A stretch of DNA of 64,000 nt from assembly GCF_014193425.1 (NCBI RefSeq), contig NZ_JACHZG010000001.1:310001-374000 (forward strand), read 5' to 3'. Under the pieces are notes generated by a model that made no database searches, was not told the DNA's origin, and was given only the letters and a program-made list of their open reading frames with translations. The DNA is from Microlunatus antarcticus. Its GTDB lineage: Bacteria; Actinomycetota; Actinomycetes; Propionibacteriales; Propionibacteriaceae. Positions 43,838 to 52,013 of the stretch are shown here, one piece after another (within the stretch, counting starts at the first letter, position 1; every line of letters begins with the position of its first letter). The position numbers and the translations under genes were made by a program.

Positions 43838-45181
43838 GTGCCCGCAGTGAGCATCGTCGTGACCGCGTACAACATCGAGACCTACATCGAGGGGTGCCTC
43901 GAGAGCGTGGCCGCGCAGACCCTGCGCGACCTCGAGGTGCTGGTCGTCGACGACGGGTCGAGCGACGCGACCGCGGAGCTGATCGCCGCGTTCTGCGCGC
44001 GGGACCCCCGCTTCGTCCCGGTGCTCCTGCCCACCAACAGCCCCGGCGGCGTCGGTACGGCGGCCAACGCGGGGCTCGACCGGGCCACGGGGGAGTGGGT
44101 GGGCTTCGTCGACGGCGACGACTTCGTCGAGCCGCGCATGTTCGAGCGGCTCGTCGAGGCGGCCGAGCGCTGCGGCGCCGACCTGGCGATGTGCGAGTAC
44201 CAGGAGGTCGTGGACTCCACCGGCGAGCGCCACGACCCGGCCGACGCCCACCGCTGGGCCGGCCTGACCGAGCCCTGCTACACCCTCGACGTCCCGACGC
44301 GGCGGCAGGTGCTGCGCTTCATCGCGGTGCCGTGGCGCAAGCTCTACCGCCGCAGCCTGCTGGAGGACGACGCCATCCGGTTCCCGGTCGGCGACCGCTT
44401 CTACGAGGACAACCCGTTCCACTGGTTCACGGTGCTGTCCGCGCGCGCGCTCGCCGTCGTGCCCGAGGTGCTCTGCTACCACCGGGTCGGCCGGGCGGGT
44501 CAGACGATGGCCACCGTCGACGCCCGGCTCTTCCAGATCTTCGCCCACCACGACACGGTGCACACCTGGCTGGCGCAGAAGCGCCTGCTCGAGGTCTACG
44601 AGACCTCGCTGCTCGGCTGGGTCATCTCGCAGATGGAGTGGATCTCGCGTCGTACGCCGGGCCCGCTGCAGCGCACGCTCTTCGACACGCTCGTGCCGGT
44701 CTTCGCCCAGTACGCGCCCGAGACCGTGGCGAGCGCGCTGCGGGAGGGCGGCAAGGGGGCCACGGCGCAGAAGCTGAGCGCGGCCGTCCGCAAGCGCGAG
44801 TTCGGCAGCTTCGTCCGGACGCTGGCGAGCCGGCCGGGGTCGAACAACCCGCTGGTCACCGCCGCCTTCCACCTGAAGCACTCCGGGGTGCAGCACACGG
44901 CGACGCTCACCGGCCGCTACCTGCGCAACACGCTGCAGGGGGGTGCGGTGACCCGCACCGTGAGCCGCGCGACCAAGCTGCGGCGGCGCGAGCCGTCGCG
45001 GCGCGACCTCATGTTCGGGCTGATGGTCATCCAGCAGCGGCTCGACGTCCTGGCCACCCGCCTCGGCGAGATCGACGCGCGGCTCGGCGACGCCGAGCGG
45101 CAGGCACCGGAGGCCGGGCCGGACCCGCGTCGCGCCCAGGCCCCCGCGAACGGCCGGGGGCCGGTCAGCCGCGGGTCCTGA
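43838..45181 (+). CDS. Glycosyltransferase family 2 (long C-terminal domain)
   Basis: A 447-residue GT2: VSIVVTAYNIETYIEGCLES, VLVVDDGSSDATAE, GFVDGDDFVEP, then VPWRKLYRRSLL and YEDNPFHWFT typical of polymer glycosyltransferases. From ~residue 240 the C-terminal half is helical and probably binds the polymer or a partner. GTG 43838 follows the previous gene by 36 nt with GAAGGAGG. The 3' end overlaps the convergent GT2 gene by 17 nt. Confidence 0.87.
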   Translation: MPAVSIVVTAYNIETYIEGCLESVAAQTLRDLEVLVVDDGSSDATAELIAAFCARDPRFVPVLLPTNSPGGVGTAANAGLDRATGEWVGFVDGDDFVEPRMFERLVEAAERCGADLAMCEYQEVVDSTGERHDPADAHRWAGLTEPCYTLDVPTRRQVLRFIAVPWRKLYRRSLLEDDAIRFPVGDRFYEDNPFHWFTVLSARALAVVPEVLCYHRVGRAGQTMATVDARLFQIFAHHDTVHTWLAQKRLLEVYETSLLGWVISQMEWISRRTPGPLQRTLFDTLVPVFAQYAPETVASALREGGKGATAQKLSAAVRKREFGSFVRTLASRPGSNNPLVTAAFHLKHSGVQHTATLTGRYLRNTLQGGAVTRTVSRATKLRRREPSRRDLMFGLMVIQQRLDVLATRLGEIDARLGDAERQAPEAGPDPRRAQAPANGRGPVSRGS

Positions 45182-46403
45182 GCTCCTCCTCCAGGCGCTC
45201 CTGGGCCTTCTGGAGCTCGCGGACCGAGCGGCGCAGCGCCGCGAGCTCCTCGACCACGTGCCGGTGGCTCGCGAGCCCGGCGACCACGTCGGTGACCCGG
45301 CGGGCCCGGCCCGCCCAGCGCTCGGCGGTGCCGACCGGGGCCTTCGGCGCGGGGCCGGCCTGCTTCATGAGCCGGCGGAGCCCGGGCAGGTCCCGATCGC
45401 GGATCGCCGCCAGGTGCTCGGGGGTGAAGCCCTTCCGCAGCCCGGCGTCGTCGAGGCCCGCGAGCAGCGGGTCGGCGAGCAGCCCGGCCAGCTCGGCCAG
45501 CGCCTTCGCACCGACCTCCGGGTCGGCGTTCGCGATCGAGGCGAGGTAGCGCTGCCGCAGCAGCACGCGGGGGAGCAGGACGTCGTAGACGACCCGGAGC
45601 CGCTCGGCCTCGGAGAGCGGGCTGCGCGTCAGGTCGGTGATCATCGACGTGAGGATCCGGTGGTTCTTCTCGATCAGCGCCGCCGGGCTGCTGGCCCGCC
45701 GGGAGAGGTGCACGGGCTCGTCGGGGTTGCCGCCGTGCTGGGTCAGGTAGTAGTAGTCGTATCCGCCGAGCATGAGGAAGCGCTGCGCGTTGACGAGGTA
45801 GGAGAACGCGAAGCTGATGTCCTGCCCCGACGGGAGCTCCTCGTCGAAGCGGAGGTGCTGACGCTCGATCTCGGCCCGGCGGAAGACCTTGTGCACGGTG
45901 AGCGTCGACAGGGCCTTGTCGCGCGACACCTCGACCTGCGTCTGCCGCACCGTGCACCCGGCGGCGCGGCCGTTGACGGGCACCTGGTGGAGCGCGACCC
46001 AGTCGGGCTCCACCGCCGCGACCGCCTCGGCGATGCGTTCGAGGGCCTGGCTGCCGATCGTGTCGTCGGAGTCGATGAAGAAGACGTACGCCCCCGTCGC
46101 CTCGTCGAGGATCCGGTTCCGTGGACGCGCGGCGCCACCGGAGTTCGTGCCCAGCGAGAGGACCCGGAAGAAGCCCGGCTCGCCGGCCAGCTTGGCGCTG
46201 AAGTCGGCGAGGATGGCCAGCGTCTCGGGCTCGCGGCTGCCGTCGTCGGCCACGAGGATCTCGAAGCGCTCGCGCGGCAGGCCGGAGCTGATCACCGAGT
46301 GCAGGCAGCTCCGCAGCAGCGACCGGCCGTTGAACACCGGGATGCCGACGGTGATCAGCCGCCCGTCGGCGGCACCCGGGGTGCCGGGGACGACGTCGTC
46401 CAT
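45165..46403 (-). CDS. Glycosyltransferase family 2
   Basis: A 412-residue GT2: ITVGIPVFNGRSLLRSCLHS, ILVADDGSREPET, FFIDSDDTIG with the metal-binding DxD, and KVFRRAEIERQHLRFDE. A coiled-coil-like end (ELAALRRSVRELQKAQERLEEEL) may mediate oligomerisation. ATG 46403 is chosen for AGGAGG at -8; the frame is open to 46427. It follows glf by 16 nt and may use the UDP-galactofuranose made by Glf, which is inference. Confidence 0.87.
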   Translation of the reverse strand: MDDVVPGTPGAADGRLITVGIPVFNGRSLLRSCLHSVISSGLPRERFEILVADDGSREPETLAILADFSAKLAGEPGFFRVLSLGTNSGGAARPRNRILDEATGAYVFFIDSDDTIGSQALERIAEAVAAVEPDWVALHQVPVNGRAAGCTVRQTQVEVSRDKALSTLTVHKVFRRAEIERQHLRFDEELPSGQDISFAFSYLVNAQRFLMLGGYDYYYLTQHGGNPDEPVHLSRRASSPAALIEKNHRILTSMITDLTRSPLSEAERLRVVYDVLLPRVLLRQRYLASIANADPEVGAKALAELAGLLADPLLAGLDDAGLRKGFTPEHLAAIRDRDLPGLRRLMKQAGPAPKAPVGTAERWAGRARRVTDVVAGLASHRHVVEELAALRRSVRELQKAQERLEEELRTRG

Positions 46404-46419
46404 GGGTCGGACCTCCTGC

Positions 46420-47580
46420 TCAGGCATCGACGAAGAGGGACGGGACGGCCGTGCCGTGCTCGAACGCGTGCAGGATGCCGTCGGCCGCGGTCAGAGCCTC
46501 CCCGATGGTGACGTCCATGTCGAGGTAGCGGTAGGTGCCGAGCCGCCCGACGAACGTCACGTCGGGCTCGACGCGCGCGGCGTCGACGTAGCGGCCCAGC
46601 AGGCTCTTGTCCTGGGCCAGCCGGATCGGGTAGTAGGGCGTGTCGCCCTCCCCGGCCAGCCGGCTCGTCTCGCGGAAGCACACCGTCTCGGCGTGCTCCT
46701 CCCAGGGCGCGAAGTGCTTGTGCTCGGCGATGCGCGTGTACGGCACCTCGAGGTCGCCGTAGTTCATGACGGCGCAGCCCAGGTGGTCGCCCTCGGCCCG
46801 GATCTCCTCGAAGTCGAGCGTGCGGTAGCCGAGCCGGCCGTACCGGTGGGAGAACCACGCGTCCAGGGGCCCCGACCACACCGAGTGGTCGAAGTCGGCG
46901 CGGTCCGCCTCCGTGTACGGGGTCGACAGCCGGACCTCGATGCCCGGGTGGTCGAGGATCGCCGCCACCACCGCGGTGTAGCCGTCGCGGGGGATCGCCT
47001 GGTGGGGGTGGTTGAAGTACGAGTCCTCGTACGTGAACCGCAGCGGCAGCCGCTTGAGCACCGCGGCCGGGATCTCGGACGGCGCCAGGCCCCACTGCTT
47101 GCGGGTGTAGCCGAGGAAGAACGCCTCGTACAGGCGTCGGCCCATGAACTTCAGCGCCTGCTCCTCGAAGTTCTGCGGCTCGCCGATCGAGGAGTCCGCC
47201 TCGCGGGCGATGAGCGCCCGGGCCTCGTCGGGACCGAGGGTCGTGCCGAAGAGCTGGTTGATCGTCAGCAGGTTGACCGGGAGCAGGTAGACCCGGCCCT
47301 GCACCGTCGTGCGGACCCGGTGGTTGAAGGCCACCATGGCGCCGAAGCGGTTGACGTAGGACCACACCCGCTCGTCGGCCGTGTGGAAGATGTGCGGGCC
47401 GTAGCGGTGGATCATCACGCCGGTGGCCGGGTCGCGCTCGGTGTGGCAGTTGCCGGCCACGTGGTCTCGCGCCTCGAACACCACGACGTCGTGGCCGGCC
47501 TCGGCCAGCTGCCGGGCGATGACCGCCCCGGAGAAGCCGGCCCCGGCGATGCCGATCCGGCGCGCTCGTCTCGTCGTCAC
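46420..47580 (-). CDS. glf: UDP-galactopyranose mutase
   Basis: A flavoenzyme of 386 residues that interconverts UDP-galactopyranose and UDP-galactofuranose. It has the FAD fold GAGFSGAVIARQLAEAG, then FEARDHVAGNCHTER, and HRYGPHIFHT. Substrate residues include FTYEDSYFNHPHQAIP and the late YRYLDMDVTIG. GTG 47580 has TAGCGT 6 nt upstream. Its presence implies a Galf-containing wall or capsular polymer. Confidence 0.96.
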   Translation of the reverse strand: MTTRRARRIGIAGAGFSGAVIARQLAEAGHDVVVFEARDHVAGNCHTERDPATGVMIHRYGPHIFHTADERVWSYVNRFGAMVAFNHRVRTTVQGRVYLLPVNLLTINQLFGTTLGPDEARALIAREADSSIGEPQNFEEQALKFMGRRLYEAFFLGYTRKQWGLAPSEIPAAVLKRLPLRFTYEDSYFNHPHQAIPRDGYTAVVAAILDHPGIEVRLSTPYTEADRADFDHSVWSGPLDAWFSHRYGRLGYRTLDFEEIRAEGDHLGCAVMNYGDLEVPYTRIAEHKHFAPWEEHAETVCFRETSRLAGEGDTPYYPIRLAQDKSLLGRYVDAARVEPDVTFVGRLGTYRYLDMDVTIGEALTAADGILHAFEHGTAVPSLFVDA

Positions 47581-47715
47581 CCGGCGACGCTAACGACCGG
47601 GACGGGCCCTGCCCGCCGGTGGACGGGGCGGTCGCGCGGTCGTCGCCGACTCGTCGTCGAGTGGTCGCCCGCCGGTCTCCTGCTGGTCGTCCGGGGCGTC
47701 CGTCAGGGGCGTTCG

Positions 47716-48654
47716 TCAGGGGGGCCGGGGCAGTCCCCGCGGGATCAGCGCGAGGCAGCGCAGCGCCTCCCGCAGCTGGCGCGCCGCGCCGGGGAGGCGA
47801 CCGGCGCGTACCTGCTGGAGCGCGGTGCGGGCCGCGAAGACGGCGGCGTACGCGTACGCGCGCCGGGCCAGCGGGGCCCGCCGTGCCGGCGGGAGGTAGC
47901 CGAGGACGACGCCGACGACCGTCACGCGCTCCCGGACGTTCGCGCCGGACCGCACCCGGGTGGAGGTGTCGGACGCGGCGTGGCGGCGGTAGCAGGCCAG
48001 GACCTCGTCGACGAACACCACCGGGCCGTGCGCGGCCAGCCGCGTCCACATGTCCCAGTCGGCGGCGTGCGGCAGGTCGGTCCGGAAGCCGCCGACGGCC
48101 TCGTACGCGGACCGGCGCACGACGACGCCGGGGGCCCGGACGCGGTTGGAGAGCGCGAGCGACTCGAGGGCGTCGCACCAGACCCCGGTCCCGTGCCGGT
48201 AGGAACGGGTCGTGTGCAGCGGGCCGCCGTCGGCGTCGACGTCGCGGACGCGGCAGACGGCGGCGACGGCCGCCGGGTCGGCCAGCGCGGCCTCCGTGGC
48301 CGGGTAGAAGCCGGGCAGGACCGTGTCGTCGCCGTGCAGGAGGTGCACCAGCTCGCCCTGCGCGAGGGTCAGGCAGCGGTTGAACGTGCCGATGGCGCCC
48401 AGGTGGCCCGGGTTGGGCCGGTACTGCACGCGTCCCTGCCCGAGACGGGCCACGACCGCCCCGGGGTCGTCGGTCGAGGCGTCGTCGACCACGACGACCT
48501 CCGCGTCGTCGCGGTCGCCGAGCTGGGCGAGCACCTCGGGCAGCGCGAGCGCGAGGTAGCCGGCGCAGTCGTGGACGGGGATCATCACCGACCAGCGGGG
48601 GCGGGCCCCGTCGGGGACGTCGGGGACGTCGGGGACGGCCGGGATGGCGAGCAC
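47716..48654 (-). CDS. Glycosyltransferase family 2
   Basis: A 312-residue GT2: WSVMIPVHDCAGYLALAL, VVVVDDASTDDPG, HLLHGDDTVLPGF, and APGVVVRRSAYEAVGGF. A helical C-terminus is rich in Arg/Ala. GTG 48654 has TACTGT 6 nt upstream (leaderless). An in-frame repeat of VPDVPD occurs before the catalytic domain. It is separated from glf by 135 nt that hold a tandem 13-mer CCCCTGACGRACG. Confidence 0.87.
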   Translation of the reverse strand: MLAIPAVPDVPDVPDGARPRWSVMIPVHDCAGYLALALPEVLAQLGDRDDAEVVVVDDASTDDPGAVVARLGQGRVQYRPNPGHLGAIGTFNRCLTLAQGELVHLLHGDDTVLPGFYPATEAALADPAAVAAVCRVRDVDADGGPLHTTRSYRHGTGVWCDALESLALSNRVRAPGVVVRRSAYEAVGGFRTDLPHAADWDMWTRLAAHGPVVFVDEVLACYRRHAASDTSTRVRSGANVRERVTVVGVVLGYLPPARRAPLARRAYAYAAVFAARTALQQVRAGRLPGAARQLREALRCLALIPRGLPRPP

Positions 48655-48725
48655 GCGGCGACAGTAGTGGGCGCCACCGGGCCGGGTCCGCCGTTGTCGG
48701 TGAGTTGGGGCCGCGCTCGGCTGAC

Positions 48726-48758
48726 GTTCGCCTGCCGTTCAGACGGGCCGTCGACGAT
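48726..48758 (+). promoter_or_regulatory. PHO box and -10 before a GT2 gene
   Basis: Tandem 11-mers GTTCGCCTGCC (48726-48736) and GTTCAGACGGG (48737-48747). Five nt later comes GACGAT (48753-48758) as -10. The box replaces the -35, as at PhoP-activated promoters. Confidence 0.65.
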
Positions 48759-48797
48759 GCAGGGGACGAGGCCGCACGAGCACGATGGAGGAACCCC

Positions 48798-49754
48798 TTG
48801 ACCCCGACTGCCGGGACCTTGGTGCGGAGCACCGCCCGCGAGGTCGAGCCGGAGGCCGTCCAGCCGCTGCCGCGGACGTCGCCGTACGAGGTCGCGGTCG
48901 TCCTGCTCACCCAGGCCAACCGTCCCGCCGAGCTCGAGCGGGCCATCGCCTCGGTGCGGGCCCAGGTGGGCGTCGACCTGCAGCTGGTGCTCGTGCTCAA
49001 CGGCAGCGCGACCGCGCGACCCGCCTCGGAGGTCCGCCTGCCCGCCCTCGGGCCCGACGAGGAGCTCGTCGTGCTGCCCGAGAACCTCGGCATCCCCGGC
49101 GGCCGGAACCTCGGCGCCTCCGTCGCGGACGCCCGCCTGCTGCTGTTCCTGGACGACGACGCGGAGCTGCTCGGCCCGACGGTGCTGGCCACGGTGGTGC
49201 GGCGCTTCGCCGACGACCCCGGCCTCGGCGCGATGGCGATCCGCCTCGTCGACGAGGAGGGCCGGACGCAGCAGCGTCACGTGCCCCGCGTCGGCTGCCG
49301 CTCGGCGCTGCGCTCGGGCGAGGTGACCCACTTCATCGGGGCCGCCTGCCTCGTCCGCGCCGACGCGTTCGCCGCGCTCGGCGGCTTCGACCGGCAGTTC
49401 TTCTACGCGATGGAGGAGTCCGACCTCGCGTGGCGGCTGCTCGACGCCGGCTGGACCATCTGGTACTCGGCCGACCTCACCGCGTTCCACCCGCGCACGG
49501 CTCCCTCGCGGCACCCCGGGCACGTCGTCCTGACGGCCCGCAACCGGATGTGGGCGGCGGTCCGCTCCCTGCCCTGGCCCCTCTGCGTGGCCTACCTGCT
49601 GACGTGGACAGTGGTCGCCGTCCTCCGGGGCGGTCCGCTGCCGCAGATCCTGGCCGGCTACCGGCAGGCCTGGTCGGCCCGGCCCCTCCGTCGGCCGATG
49701 CGGTGGCGCACCGTCGTGCGCATGACCCGGCTGGGTCGCCCGCCCGTCCTCTGA
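48798..49754 (+). CDS. Glycosyltransferase family 2 (rhamnosyl/galactofuranosyltransferase-like), TTG start
   Basis: A 318-residue GT2: VAVVLLTQANRPAELERAI, the PENLGIPGGRNLGAS block, LFLDDDAELLG, and FFYAMEESDLAWRLLDAG. The GGFDxxFFxxxEDxDL-type block marks rhamnosyl- or galactofuranosyl-transferases. A membrane-facing segment (LCVAYLLTWTVVAVL) lies near residue 265. TTG 48798 is chosen because GGAGG stands 6 nt upstream; no ATG or GTG is near. It is downstream of a PHO box. Confidence 0.85.
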   Translation: MTPTAGTLVRSTAREVEPEAVQPLPRTSPYEVAVVLLTQANRPAELERAIASVRAQVGVDLQLVLVLNGSATARPASEVRLPALGPDEELVVLPENLGIPGGRNLGASVADARLLLFLDDDAELLGPTVLATVVRRFADDPGLGAMAIRLVDEEGRTQQRHVPRVGCRSALRSGEVTHFIGAACLVRADAFAALGGFDRQFFYAMEESDLAWRLLDAGWTIWYSADLTAFHPRTAPSRHPGHVVLTARNRMWAAVRSLPWPLCVAYLLTWTVVAVLRGGPLPQILAGYRQAWSARPLRRPMRWRTVVRMTRLGRPPVL

Positions 49755-49778
49755 GCGCCCCGTTCTTAGGGAAAGCGG

Positions 49779-50879
49779 TCAGCCGAGGGTCTTGTGGACC
49801 TTCCGCTTGCCGCCGGGCAGCCGGAGCTCGCTGAGCCAGCGCTTGCGGAGGAACCGCTGCCGAATCTTGGGGTGGACCTCGAGGAAGCCGATCGAGGCCG
49901 CCCGCCGGGCCGCGAGCAGGCCGGGCTGCATCGTGTAGGCGACGGTCCCCAGCAGCCCCGTGAGGTCGAGCGGGACGGGGTCCTGGCCGCCCGGGTGAGC
50001 CGTCCAGGTGCGCAGGTCCGGGACCGTCGCCGCGACGAGGGTGGCGGCGACGCGTCGGGGGTCGTCGGCCGCGTCGAGGTGCTTGAGCACGACCTCCGAG
50101 TCCAGCTGGGCGACCCGGCGTCCGAAGACGCTGCGGGCGACGAGCAGGTCCTCCGTCGCGCTGCCGACCACCAGGCCGACCCCGTCGAGCGCGAGCCACG
50201 CCTCGACCGGGCCGTCGTCGGTGACCAGGGTCAGGTCGGCCCGGGCGGCGGCCGCGGCCTTGTCGAGCGGGCGCCGGACGCGGTCCGGGGTGTCCTCGTC
50301 GAGGAGCAGCACGATGCGCGAGTGCCCCGCCTCGGCGCAGCGCTGGACCATCGCGACGAGCAGGTCGGTGCGGTCGTCGCGGTCCAGGCCGCCACCCCAG
50401 GCCGCGGACCGGCCCAGCACGAGCGTCGTGGGGTCCGGCACCGGACCCGGGGAGGGCAGCGCGGCGGCCAACGCCCGGACGCCCGCCAGCGGCACGGGTC
50501 GGGTCGGGACGTCGCGCTCGTCGAGCAGGAGCGGCTCCAGCTCGGGCACGAGGTCGAGGTGGAGCACCTGCCGCACCCGCTTCGCCAGCCGGCCCTGCAG
50601 GGCGCCGTACGTCGGGCCGTACGCGGTCGCGCCGACGGCCAGCAGCGTCACCGGGGCGTCGCCGAGGTGCCGGGACAGCGCCCGACCCACCGGGAGGCTG
50701 CTGGTGCCGACGACCAGCTCCACCGCGTCGTCGCCGACGGCGGCGGCCGCGCGTTCCACGTCGTCGGTGCCCGGCACCACCACCAGGCGGTCGGCCACGT
50801 CGAGCAGGCCGGCCTCGGCCGCGGCCGTGGCCAGCAGTCCCTCGGCGGCGGTCGAGGTGACCAGCAGTTGCGTCGTCAT
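49779..50879 (-). CDS. Putative polysialyltransferase-like glycosyltransferase
   Basis: A 366-residue protein starting MTTQLLVTSTAAEGLLATAA. It contains VVGTSSLPVGRALSRHLGD, LLAVGATAYGPTYGALQGRL, TTLVLGRSAAWGGGL and LVVGSATEDLLVAR. The two-lobed alpha/beta pattern resembles the actinobacterial polysialyltransferase family (GT52-like), but I cannot confirm the catalytic residues. No sialic acid genes are in view, so the donor sugar is open. The ATG overlaps the stop of a 13-codon upstream ORF. A PHO box lies further upstream. Confidence 0.5.
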   Translation of the reverse strand: MTTQLLVTSTAAEGLLATAAAEAGLLDVADRLVVVPGTDDVERAAAAVGDDAVELVVGTSSLPVGRALSRHLGDAPVTLLAVGATAYGPTYGALQGRLAKRVRQVLHLDLVPELEPLLLDERDVPTRPVPLAGVRALAAALPSPGPVPDPTTLVLGRSAAWGGGLDRDDRTDLLVAMVQRCAEAGHSRIVLLLDEDTPDRVRRPLDKAAAAARADLTLVTDDGPVEAWLALDGVGLVVGSATEDLLVARSVFGRRVAQLDSEVVLKHLDAADDPRRVAATLVAATVPDLRTWTAHPGGQDPVPLDLTGLLGTVAYTMQPGLLAARRAASIGFLEVHPKIRQRFLRKRWLSELRLPGGKRKVHKTLG

Positions 50880-50917
50880 GCGGGGCGGGTCCCACCCGGG
50901 TCCGGAATCGCGCTCAC
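50876..50917 (-). CDS. Leaderless 13-codon upstream ORF coupled to the polysialyltransferase-like gene
   Basis: TAGGTT (50929-50924) stands 6 nt before GTG 50917. That GTG opens a frame encoding MSAIPDPGGTRPA, and its TGA overlaps the downstream ATG as ATGA. The main gene has no good ribosome site of its own, so translation may depend on ribosomes arriving from this mini-ORF. Confidence 0.5.
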   Translation of the reverse strand: MSAIPDPGGTRPA

Positions 50918-50966
50918 GCGGCGAACCTAGGAGTCGCGGACGGCAGCAGGTGGCCGCGGGCGGTGC

Positions 50967-50988
50967 GCCGGGCCAACGCCAGGTGAAC
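50967..50988 (-). promoter_or_regulatory. PHO-like box (minus strand)
   Basis: Tandem 11-mers GTTCACCTGGC then GTTGGCCCGGC on the minus strand, 37 nt before the TAGGTT -10 of the uORF transcript. Confidence 0.55.
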
Positions 50989-51014
50989 ACCTGTCGTCCG
51001 CCCCCGGCCCCGTC

Positions 51015-51054
51015 GTTCACCGTTGCGGTGCCGTTCGTCCGGCGTTCGTCCCGT
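51015..51054 (+). promoter_or_regulatory. PHO-like box (plus strand)
   Basis: GTTCACCGTTG at 51015-51025, then tandem GTTCGTCCGGC (51033-51043) and GTTCGTCCCGT (51044-51054). The -10 TACCGT is at 51082-51087, 6 nt before ATG 51094. Confidence 0.55.
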
Positions 51055-51093
51055 CCGGGGCGTCCGTCCTCGTCGTCCCCCTACCGTCCGGGG

Positions 51094-51990
51094 ATGACGT
51101 ACCCGACCTCGGCGCCCGCGACCGCCGCGCTCGCCCTGGTCGAGAGCCCGACGCAGCTGCTGGACGTGATCGAGCTCGCGTACGCGTCACGGGGGGACGA
51201 CGAGCTCGCGGGCCTCCGCGTCGCCGTCCTGGCGCCGGCCCCGGGCCGCACCCGCGACCAGCTCCGGGCCGTGGTCGCCCTGGCCCGCGGGGAGGGGCTT
51301 CCCGTGCGCTGGCACGAGCCGCGCTCGGGCGGGGCGTCGGTCGCGCGCACGATCCGCGGGCTGCTCGACGAGCTCGGCCAGAGCCGGCACCTGGTCGTGG
51401 GCGACCCCTCCTCCGGCGTCCTGCAGGTGCTGGTCGGCCTCGTCCGGCCGACCGACGTGACCGTGGTCGACGACGGCAGCGTGACGCCGGAGCTCGTCCG
51501 GCGGTGGGCCGCCGGGACGCGGCTCCGGCTCTTCACCTGCCGGTCGCCGGAGGAGCCCGGGCCGAGGTCGACGGGCGTCGAGGTCCGGCCGAACACGTAC
51601 GCGTGGCTGCGGCAGCGGTTCCCCGCCCCGGACGTCCGCGACGGGGTCGACCTGGTGGCCGGCTCGTTCGTCGGGTCCGCGGCGCCCGACCCGGGTGGCT
51701 ACCTCGACGGGGTCGCCCGGATCGTCGATCAGCAGGGCGTCACCCGCTACCTCGCGCACCGCCGGGAGCCGGAGGCGCAGCTCGCGCAGATCCGGGCCCT
51801 CGGCGTCGAGGTCACGCGACCGAGGCTGCCGCTCGAGATCGAGGCGCGTCGCGGCCCCGTGAACGCGACCGTCCTCAGCCTGTCCCCGACCGTCGCCCGC
51901 ACGCTGCCGCTCGTCCTCGCGGACACCCGCGTACGGACGTCCGCGGTCCTTGTCCGACCGGTGGGGGTGTCGGCGCTCGTGGCGCCGTAG
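51094..51990 (+). CDS. Putative glycosyltransferase (polysialyltransferase-like family)
   Basis: A 298-residue protein with ALALVESPTQLLDVIELAY at the N-terminus, the ESPxQLLxxIE block of actinobacterial polysialyltransferase-like proteins. HLVVGDPSSGVLQVLVGLV and VTVVDDGSVT follow. It lacks membrane segments. With the divergent gene at 49779-50879 it forms a pair sharing a PHO-box-rich promoter region. Leaderless start: TACCGT 6 nt before the ATG. The family assignment is by motif only. Confidence 0.45.
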   Translation: MTYPTSAPATAALALVESPTQLLDVIELAYASRGDDELAGLRVAVLAPAPGRTRDQLRAVVALARGEGLPVRWHEPRSGGASVARTIRGLLDELGQSRHLVVGDPSSGVLQVLVGLVRPTDVTVVDDGSVTPELVRRWAAGTRLRLFTCRSPEEPGPRSTGVEVRPNTYAWLRQRFPAPDVRDGVDLVAGSFVGSAAPDPGGYLDGVARIVDQQGVTRYLAHRREPEAQLAQIRALGVEVTRPRLPLEIEARRGPVNATVLSLSPTVARTLPLVLADTRVRTSAVLVRPVGVSALVAP

Positions 51991-52013
51991 AAGTCGCGGG
52001 GCGATCTGCTGGG

